DNA of 37,801 bases from Dehalococcoidia bacterium (GTDB taxonomy: Bacteria > Chloroflexota > Dehalococcoidia > GIF9 > UBA5629). The notes under the pieces were generated by a model that was given only the letters and a program-made list of their open reading frames with translations, was not told the origin of the DNA and did not search any database. A program made the translations under genes and the position numbers. The stretch covers positions 1-37,801 of the forward strand of contig JAQUQM010000008.1 in NCBI GenBank assembly GCA_028716085.1, read 5' to 3'. The first letter of the stretch is position 1; every line of letters begins with the position of its first letter. This document shows, piece after piece, positions 31,786 through 37,801 of this stretch.

Positions 31786-32394
31786 CTATTTTGCTGCTTT
31801 AGTTACCGCGGATATCCTCATCTGCCCTTCACCAATTGTGACATCTTTAATAGTTAGTCTTAATTCTTCCAGCGGTATATTTAATTTAATTATTATGTTT
31901 GCCAGATTTTCTACGCCGCGGTCAATTTCATCAGGTACTGCAAGCTTGCCAAGGAAGAAGTCCCTGACAACCATTTTAGGTTTGCCATCCTCGACCTCAA
32001 TCTGGCCGAAAATGCCCGTTTTTAAAGGCAAACCGGGAACGTTCCATGCCGTATAGGTAAGCAAATAACCGTCATTAAAATTCACCAGAATTTCTTTGGC
32101 GGGCAGGGTTCCCTCTGCCAGCATCATAACCAATGCTGAATTAATTTCTTCTTCGGTCATTACGAACTCAATATCTTTCTGGGTTTTAGTGCTTTCAGCG
32201 GTTGCAACGCTTTTCTTTAGATCGACAATTTTTTCATTGAGGCTATCAACGGCCTCGGATGATAGCACAACAGGCCTCATACTTGACCTTATATCAGGTG
32301 TAAGAAAAGCCAATATATAGCCAATGATAAGGGCAATGATAGCCAGAATAGCTAAAACGCCCATTACCATTAAAAATACTTGAAGGACTTTCAT
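31786..32394 (-). CDS. Hypothetical membrane-anchored protein
   Basis: The 202-residue product has one N-terminal transmembrane helix (about 7-32, VFLMVMGVLAILAIIALIIG). A short linker leads to an extracytoplasmic domain beginning near FVMTEEEINSALVMML. The pattern (a helix with an EINSAL motif, then beta strands such as LLTYTAWNVPGLPLKTGIFG) resembles lipid-binding LmeA/DUF2140-type proteins, but I do not claim membership. It follows rpoD by 36 bp on the same strand, suggesting co-transcription, and ends 3 bp from the end of ffh. An AGGAG-type site precedes the ATG. Confidence 0.65.
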   Translation of the reverse strand: MKVLQVFLMVMGVLAILAIIALIIGYILAFLTPDIRSSMRPVVLSSEAVDSLNEKIVDLKKSVATAESTKTQKDIEFVMTEEEINSALVMMLAEGTLPAKEILVNFNDGYLLTYTAWNVPGLPLKTGIFGQIEVEDGKPKMVVRDFFLGKLAVPDEIDRGVENLANIIIKLNIPLEELRLTIKDVTIGEGQMRISAVTKAAK

Positions 32395-32430
32395 GAGATT
32401 CCTCCTAATTGCGTTGTGCAGGATAAATGG

Positions 32431-34011
32431 TTATTCAAGGTAGTCTTTCAGCTTACGGCTTCTGCTGGGATGCCGCAATTTACGCAGAGCTTTGGCCTCT
32501 ATCTGCCGGATTCTTTCACGGGTTACGTTAAATTCCTTGCCTACTTCTTCCAGTGTTCGGGCCCGGCCGTCTTCAAGGCCAAATCTCAGGAGCAGTACCT
32601 TTCTCTCCCTGTCGGTAAGCTCGCCGAGTACTTTATCCAGCTGGGCTTTTAGTAATTCGCGTGAAGCTGCATCTGCAGGTGGAAGAGTGGCCCGGTCTTC
32701 AATAAAATCACCTAAATGGCTATCCTCCTCTTCCCCTATGGGCATTTCCAGGGATATGGGTACTTGAGAAAGCTTCATGATTTCCCGAACTTTTTCAGCG
32801 GAAATCTCCATGCCGTGCCCGATTTCCTCGCAACTGGGTTCGCGTCCAAATTCCTGGGACAGTTTGCGATTGACTTTGAGCAACCTGTTGATGGTCTCAA
32901 CCATGTGCACAGGTATGCGAATCGTCCGTGCCTGATCAGCTATGGCACGGGTTATTGCCTGCCTGATCCACCATGTTGCATAAGTGCTGAATTTATAACC
33001 TTTCCTGTATTCAAATTTCTCCACGGCCCGGACAAGACCTATATTGCCTTCCTGGATTAAATCGAGCAGCGGCATACCATGCCCCACATATTTTTTAGCG
33101 ACGCTGACAACAAGACGCAGGTTGGACACCGTCAGTTGTTTACTGGCTTCCTTGCCCTCCCTGTCTATCTGTTCAAATTTGGATAGAAAACGCCTATTGT
33201 TGGATTCCAGCTTGGAAATCAATTTGGCATCGAATCCTTTGGTTACCTGTTGTTTGAATTTGTCCCATGACGTGTTGCCGTCCATAATCGAGAAAATCTC
33301 AGGATTAATCATCCTGACATATATGGAAAAGTCAACCAGCCTCTTTTCAATTTCAGGGGGTTCCAGGTGGAGTTCTTTGGAAATCTGAATTACCAGTTCC
33401 TGGTTAATAAACTCGTCAATGGCCTGATGCAGCTTCTGATTCAATATTTTTTCTTTGAAGCTCGATTTTCGATTCACATTCAGATGTTCGGATAGTTTAT
33501 CTATAACCTGATCGCAGATGTACAGATTCCTTAATATCTGAAGAATATATTCGGATAACGAAGGAGCCCTTCCTTCCGTCATTTTAAAATAGTCTTTGAT
33601 ATTTTCCAGGTATTTGTACGGCTCGATTTTGCTTGCCAATTCACGTTCGAGTTTAGCATTCAGCAGCGGATATTTACCGATTTCGTGCAAGTACATCCTG
33701 ACCGGATCATCAATTGCCTCATGTTCAGCGAGCTCTAATTCAATCTCAATGAGAGGTTTTTCAGTAGTCTCCGGTTTTTCCAGCCACTCATCCTCTGCAA
33801 ACTCGGCTGGTTCTTCGATATCATAGGATATTAAATCTTTCTCTGCCTGAATTGCGGGCTCGGCATCCAGCTGGTCCCACTGATCAGCCGGCACTTCAAA
33901 TCCGTTGATAGATAATCCGGTGACATTTTTTTCAGCAACGGATTTTTTTACCGGGACCTTTTCTGCGGCCTTAACCGGCCGTGCCTTTTCTTTTTTTGCT
34001 GGTCTGGCCAT
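32431..34011 (-). CDS. rpoD: Primary RNA polymerase sigma factor RpoD
   Basis: The 526-residue product has a Lys/Pro-rich N terminus and an acidic stretch (region 1.1-like, about 1-85). Region 1.2 is [21 protein letters not shown] non-conserved insert of about 150 residues follows. Region 2 is [20 protein letters not shown] through [15 protein letters not shown]. Region 3 contains [20 protein letters not shown], and region 4 has [20 protein letters not shown]. Its position directly after dnaG is the classic macromolecular-synthesis arrangement and marks it as the housekeeping factor. Its ATG abuts the dnaG stop, and the ribosome site AAGGGAG lies within the 3' end of dnaG, so translation is probably coupled. 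Confidence 0.96.
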   Translation of the reverse strand: MARPAKKEKARPVKAAEKVPVKKSVAEKNVTGLSINGFEVPADQWDQLDAEPAIQAEKDLISYDIEEPAEFAEDEWLEKPETTEKPLIEIELELAEHEAIDDPVRMYLHEIGKYPLLNAKLERELASKIEPYKYLENIKDYFKMTEGRAPSLSEYILQILRNLYICDQVIDKLSEHLNVNRKSSFKEKILNQKLHQAIDEFINQELVIQISKELHLEPPEIEKRLVDFSIYVRMINPEIFSIMDGNTSWDKFKQQVTKGFDAKLISKLESNNRRFLSKFEQIDREGKEASKQLTVSNLRLVVSVAKKYVGHGMPLLDLIQEGNIGLVRAVEKFEYRKGYKFSTYATWWIRQAITRAIADQARTIRIPVHMVETINRLLKVNRKLSQEFGREPSCEEIGHGMEISAEKVREIMKLSQVPISLEMPIGEEEDSHLGDFIEDRATLPPADAASRELLKAQLDKVLGELTDRERKVLLLRFGLEDGRARTLEEVGKEFNVTRERIRQIEAKALRKLRHPSRSRKLKDYLE

Positions 34012-35883
34012 CTATGCTCCCTTTGCCCGACTGAAGAAACGACTTCGTTTCTTGAAGATCTCTTTTAATTGTTGGCTCTCGCTGATTCCATGTTCTATTA
34101 ATGTGGAAATCTGTTTCTCAATATCGCCGCCCTCGGCTTCCGCCGCAAGAATAAGCTTTTTCTTTGTCTCCAAATTCTTCAAATATACTTCCTGCAAACG
34201 GCTAACACAATCGCGTAGCGCTTCTTCCCTTGTGTAGCTGTCCTCGTATACTGAAGGGGGTAACTGTTTGTCGAATAGAAGCAAGCGTTCGAAATATCCA
34301 TGTAAAGCCGGATCCAAATTTTCCTGGATATTAATAATATCAGCATCCTGTTGCCACTTACATAATATATCCCTGTTTTCCGATTGTTCAAAATAGTTCG
34401 GCGATAAATTCATCCCCACAGGCCTTAAGTCGGGATATTTTAAAAGCAAGCTCAAACAATACTCCTCAACGTGCCGTGATGAAGTCGCGAAATCAGCGGC
34501 CCCTTTAGATATTTTTGAACCTTTTGCTTTCCTATATCGTTGCTCCTGATTCCGTGTATTGAATAATGCATCTTTCAGAAATCTTTCGTCAACATTTAGT
34601 AATTGAGCCAGTTTTTGAACGTAATGTGCGCGCCTTATCGGATCATCGATATGAGACAAAATCGGTAAAAATTTCGTAACTACTGCAGACTTATCCTGAG
34701 AGCTGGCCGGATTTATGTTATCAATTTCCTTTTTTAAAGTAAAATCAATTATAGGTTGCGATTCATCCAGCAGTTTACCCCACTGCGCCGGTGATTTCTT
34801 AATGATTTCATCCGGGTCCTTGCCGTCCCGTATTTCAACGACCTGTATTTCATACTTGACCAATTCTTCATACGTCTTTGATGTCGACCAGGGCATCCAG
34901 TGTTCCTTGGGAATCTGTTCATCAATGGAACTTATGCTTCTGACTGTGGCTGCCAGGCCGGCCTGATCTGCGTCCAGCGCAACAACAATATTCTTGGACA
35001 ATTTACGTAAGACGGAGATCTGCCTGTCAGTCAACGAAGTGCCCATAGATGCGACCGTGTTTTCAAAACCGTACTGGTGTGCTGTGATCACGTCCATGTA
35101 ACCTTCCATTATTACGGCCGAATCCTTCTGCATAATGGCGGGTTTCGCTTTTTCGATACCGTATAAAACACTGCTTTTATCGAAGAGCGCTGTTTGAGGC
35201 GAGTTAATATATTTGGGTAATGAATCATCAAGGGCACGGCCGCCGAATCCGATGACTTTACCGTTGATATCACGTATCGGGAACATGAGCTTGTTGCGGA
35301 AACGATCGTAATATCCCCCACCCTCCCGCGCTATCGCCGAGCCGGTGGCAACAAGTTCTTCGGCATGATATCCCGAGTTAGCCAGGTGGCTAATCAAGTT
35401 ATCCCAGCTTGGTAATGCGTAACCCAGCTGAAAGCTTTTCACAGTTTTGTCATTGAGCCCCCGTTTTTCGACATATTGCCTGGCGATATCCGCTTCGGGC
35501 GAGTGTAACAGCAGGTAATGAAAATATTCAGCGGTCACCTCGTTGATTTTAAGCAGCCTGTTTTGCTTCTCACGTTCCTCGCCGGTTGTTTTAGCGGACT
35601 GGTAGGTCAATACTACATTGGCTTTTTCGGCCAGCAAGCGCAAAGCCTGGCTGAAATACATCCCCTCTTTTTTCATGACAAAGGTAAAAACATCTCCGCC
35701 TGTCCCGCATGCTCCGAAACAATGCCAGCTTTGCTTATCTGGAAAAACAAAGAATGAAGGGGTTTTTTCAGTATGGAAAGGACAAACAGCTTTGAAATTA
35801 CGCCCGGATTTCTGAAGCTTTGTGTACTGGGAGATAACTTCAACAATATCGATTTTTTGTTTTATCTCATCGACAGTATTCAT
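34012..35883 (-). CDS. dnaG: DNA primase DnaG
   Basis: DnaG synthesises RNA primers at the replication fork. The 623-residue product has the CHC2 zinc finger (C34, H37, C55, C59 in CPFHTEKTPS and HCFGAC) and the catalytic core with YALPSWDNLISHL and DINGKVIGFGGRALDD. The TOPRIM motifs are VIMEGYMDVITAHQYG and VVALDADQAG. A C-terminal helicase-interaction region spans about 440-623. No clear ribosome site precedes the ATG. It starts 20 bp after the dGTPase gene and runs without a gap into rpoD. Length is normal. Confidence 0.96.
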   Translation of the reverse strand: MNTVDEIKQKIDIVEVISQYTKLQKSGRNFKAVCPFHTEKTPSFFVFPDKQSWHCFGACGTGGDVFTFVMKKEGMYFSQALRLLAEKANVVLTYQSAKTTGEEREKQNRLLKINEVTAEYFHYLLLHSPEADIARQYVEKRGLNDKTVKSFQLGYALPSWDNLISHLANSGYHAEELVATGSAIAREGGGYYDRFRNKLMFPIRDINGKVIGFGGRALDDSLPKYINSPQTALFDKSSVLYGIEKAKPAIMQKDSAVIMEGYMDVITAHQYGFENTVASMGTSLTDRQISVLRKLSKNIVVALDADQAGLAATVRSISSIDEQIPKEHWMPWSTSKTYEELVKYEIQVVEIRDGKDPDEIIKKSPAQWGKLLDESQPIIDFTLKKEIDNINPASSQDKSAVVTKFLPILSHIDDPIRRAHYVQKLAQLLNVDERFLKDALFNTRNQEQRYRKAKGSKISKGAADFATSSRHVEEYCLSLLLKYPDLRPVGMNLSPNYFEQSENRDILCKWQQDADIINIQENLDPALHGYFERLLLFDKQLPPSVYEDSYTREEALRDCVSRLQEVYLKNLETKKKLILAAEAEGGDIEKQISTLIEHGISESQQLKEIFKKRSRFFSRAKGA

Positions 35884-35902
35884 CTTTAGTAATTGGAAAA
35901 AA

Positions 35903-36949
35903 TCAATGTACCGGTTTACTGCTCAACTTCCCGGCTGTAAGTATAGCGTAATGATCGGTCATACCTGCAATGTAATCGGCCACTTTGCGCTCAACGGTAT
36001 CGTTTTGCAACTGATATTCGGGAGGCATTGTCCGCGGATTTTTTACGAAATAATCAAAAAGCAACAGTATTATCTCACGGGCTTCCACTGCATCCTTGTA
36101 GCAAAGGCTGGGGTAATATACACGCTTAAACAAAAATTCGCGCAGTTCATTCGCCGGTTCAATAATCGAATTGCTCATGCTGATCAATGGCTTGTTATTA
36201 TTTAGCCGTTTCATGTTTTCCGTGGAGATGTTAACTATATCGGTAACGAGCGTATTGATCCTCGCAGAATTGGTCTTTCCCAAAACCCTGGTGGTGGAAT
36301 CCGGCAAATCGTCCTGTGCAATAATCCCCGCCCGGATGGCGTCTTCTATATCGTGGTTGATATAAGCTACCATGTCCGCGATTTTAACTACCTCCCCTTC
36401 GACGGTGGCTACGTTATTCCACCCTTCTTCAAGTATGTTCAGGTCTCCCTTGGAGTGGTTCAGGATGCCATCACGCACTTCAAATGTCAAATTCAAACCC
36501 CGGCCTCCCTTCTCCAGAAAGTCTACCACCCTGAGGCTTTGCTGATAGTGTTTAAAACCGCCCGGCAGGAGCTCATTCAATACCTGTTCGCCCATATGCC
36601 CGAAAGGGGTATGCCCCAGGTCATGACCAAGCGCGATGGCTTCCGTCAGATCTTCATTTAAATTGAGGGCACGTGAAATGGTCCTCGATATCTGGGCAAC
36701 TTCAAGGGTATGCGTCAACCTGGTGACATAGTGGTCGCTGATAGGGGCGATAAACACCTGGGTTTTATGTTTTAGACGCCGGAAGGCGTTGCAGAAAATA
36801 ATACGGTCACGGTCGCGCTGGAAATCCGTTCTCAGCGTACAGGGTTTCTCAGCATGTTGCCTGCCACGGCTGGCAGCACTTTTAGCAGCAAAAGGGGAAA
36901 GATGTTCCTCAGCCTGTTCCAGTTGACGGCGGACGTTTAATTCAACCAT
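35903..36949 (-). CDS. dgt: Deoxyguanosinetriphosphate triphosphohydrolase-like HD protein
   Basis: dNTP triphosphohydrolases of the HD superfamily cleave dNTPs to nucleoside and triphosphate and help balance nucleotide pools. The 348-residue protein has RDRIIFCNAFRRLKHKTQVF, the HD metal site spread over LTHTLEVAQISRTI and ALGHDLGHTPFGHMGE, then GFKHYQQSLRVVDFLE and the downstream Asp in IADMVAYINHDIEDA. Length fits the short bacterial type. The ribosome site is weak. It lies just upstream of dnaG, a sensible pairing with replication. Confidence 0.94.
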   Translation of the reverse strand: MVELNVRRQLEQAEEHLSPFAAKSAASRGRQHAEKPCTLRTDFQRDRDRIIFCNAFRRLKHKTQVFIAPISDHYVTRLTHTLEVAQISRTISRALNLNEDLTEAIALGHDLGHTPFGHMGEQVLNELLPGGFKHYQQSLRVVDFLEKGGRGLNLTFEVRDGILNHSKGDLNILEEGWNNVATVEGEVVKIADMVAYINHDIEDAIRAGIIAQDDLPDSTTRVLGKTNSARINTLVTDIVNISTENMKRLNNNKPLISMSNSIIEPANELREFLFKRVYYPSLCYKDAVEAREIILLLFDYFVKNPRTMPPEYQLQNDTVERKVADYIAGMTDHYAILTAGKLSSKPVH

Positions 36950-36970
36950 GATGGATGATGAGTTACCAGT

Positions 36971-36976
36971 ATTATA
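36971..36976 (-). promoter_or_regulatory. Possible -10 element for the dgt-dnaG-rpoD run
   Basis: A minus-strand TATAAT (36976-36971) lies 21 bp before the dgt start. The best -35 candidate, TTGGCT, is 20 bp upstream, which is too far for an ideal promoter. The 99-bp gap after ychF has no terminator. Confidence 0.3.
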
Positions 36977-37048
36977 TTACAGAATTACCGGACAGCAGCC
37001 AACCGTGACAGAAAGATGGCGGGGACTTGATTATGAATACATTTAAAT

Positions 37049-37801
37049 TCAGACATTGAAAAGAAAATGCGAGATATCGCCGTCTTGGATTATATAGTTC
37101 TTCCCCTCCAATCTCAACGAACCGTGTTTGCGGGCTTCCGGCAGACTGCCGAACTTAATGAAGTCATTATAGCTGATAACTTCAGCCCTGATAAAACCCC
37201 GCTCTATGTCCGTATGTATTTTTCCTGCTGCCTTAATTGCCGGTGTATTTTTCTGGATTGTCCACGCCTTCACCTCATCATCCCCCACGGTGAAAAAAGA
37301 TATCAGCCCCAGCAGTGAATAGGAATGTTTGATAACAACATCGAAGGCAGCCTCTTTAATTCCCATATCTTTCCTGAACTCTTCAGCTTCCGCTTCTCCT
37401 AACTGGGAAAGCTCCATCTCCAGCTCGCCGCACATGGAGACGATTTCAACCTGCGGTTGGGAATAGGCCTTTGCCATTTCCGCCTGAATGCGTTCGGCTT
37501 CTGCCAGCTGCTGCTCCCCGATATTGATGACGATAAGCATCGGCTTGGCGGTGAGAAACTGGTAGTTGGATAAAGAATGCAGCTCTTCGACGGTCAAATT
37601 TTGCAGGCGGATGGGAATGCCCTTTTCCAGATTGTCCTTGACTTTCAGCAGCAGCGCCTGTTCCTTGATAGCTGCGTCCCGCTCGGCGGACTTACCCATT
37701 TTTAAAGACGATTCGATACGGCTCAACCGCTTCTCAACTATGGCGAGATCGGAGAAGATAAGCTCCATGTCGAGGGTCTCAATGTCCCTGCGCGGATCGA
37801 T
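37049..37801 (-). CDS. ychF: Redox-regulated ATPase YchF/OLA1, C-terminal part
   Basis: The frame stays open to the window edge, so the N-terminal G domain with its P-loop is cut off. The visible 250 residues start with DPRRDIETLDMELIFSDL, the conserved stretch that follows the switch regions in YchF. Next come the helical hairpin (VEKRLSRIESSLKMGKSAER) and KPMLIVINIGEQQL, the N-x-x-E-type base-recognition region that makes this subfamily prefer ATP. A C-terminal TGS domain follows (EVKAWTIQKNTPAIKAAGKI through DGDISHFLFNV). YchF is a ribosome-associated stress-related P-loop NTPase. The gene precedes dgt by 99 bp. Confidence 0.94.
   Translation of the reverse strand: MDPRRDIETLDMELIFSDLAIVEKRLSRIESSLKMGKSAERDAAIKEQALLLKVKDNLEKGIPIRLQNLTVEELHSLSNYQFLTAKPMLIVINIGEQQLAEAERIQAEMAKAYSQPQVEIVSMCGELEMELSQLGEAEAEEFRKDMGIKEAAFDVVIKHSYSLLGLISFFTVGDDEVKAWTIQKNTPAIKAAGKIHTDIERGFIRAEVISYNDFIKFGSLPEARKHGSLRLEGKNYIIQDGDISHFLFNV

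Noticed and set aside
1-37801. tRNA, rRNA, IS elements, prophage, toxin-antitoxin or defence genes
   Set aside because: None recognised on reading both strands; all convincing frames are accounted for by the listed genes.

Overview
The window looks like a piece of a Chloroflexota chromosome, most likely of the Dehalococcoidia type. This rests on gene content: a DUF5679 zinc-ribbon microprotein, surface proteins ending in a TPAWVWAVIAIG-like anchor, ADP-forming acyl-CoA synthetases beside nitronate-monooxygenase-like enzymes, and a dgt-dnaG-rpoD run. Frequent TTG starts and intergenic GTCATTGCGAG-type repeats add weaker support. The assignment is by gene character only; no rRNA or tRNA is present. 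By eye the first ~21 kb is clearly GC-richer than the rest.

Layout. (1) 1-4.1 kb: recN and an iron-dependent alcohol dehydrogenase, flanked by two clusters of imperfect palindromic repeats. (2) 4.1-6.0 kb, minus strand: a cation diffusion facilitator and a downstream FAH-family enzyme. A leader RNA ahead of them matches the NiCo (cobalt/nickel) riboswitch, with promoter and overlapping intrinsic terminator. (3) 6.1-8.8 kb: a Crp/Fnr regulator with a palindrome over its start site, a 2[4Fe-4S] ferredoxin, and a sigma-70 factor whose leader carries a three-codon reading frame and a hairpin. (4) 9.0-13.5 kb: the phosphate uptake operon pstS-pstC-pstA-pstB-phoU. (5) 13.7-21.2 kb: an AT-rich orphan membrane protein, then two divergent arms, each pairing a nitronate-monooxygenase-like flavoprotein with an NDP-forming acyl-CoA-synthetase homologue. 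One homologue is a GNAT fusion in which both catalytic histidines are replaced; the other is an alpha-subunit-only protein that keeps its histidine. (6) 21.3-23.1 kb: a surface-anchored Fn3-like protein, a small DUF4870/Tic20-like membrane protein and a DUF5679 microprotein. (7) 23.2-30.3 kb, minus strand: SbcC/Rad50-like ATPase, LOG-family protein, beta-CASP metallo-beta-lactamase nuclease, FemAB/CelD-like acyltransferase and GT4 glycosyltransferase. (8) 30.4-37.8 kb: ffh, a hypothetical membrane-anchored protein, and the housekeeping run ychF (cut by the window edge), dgt, dnaG, rpoD on the minus strand.

The best supported regulatory system is the metal-sensing unit at 5.88-6.02 kb: promoter, NiCo-type aptamer, terminator and a CDF exporter with a four-cysteine tail. 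The most unusual protein-level signal is the pseudo-synthetase/acetyltransferase fusion in the mirrored locus at 14-21 kb.
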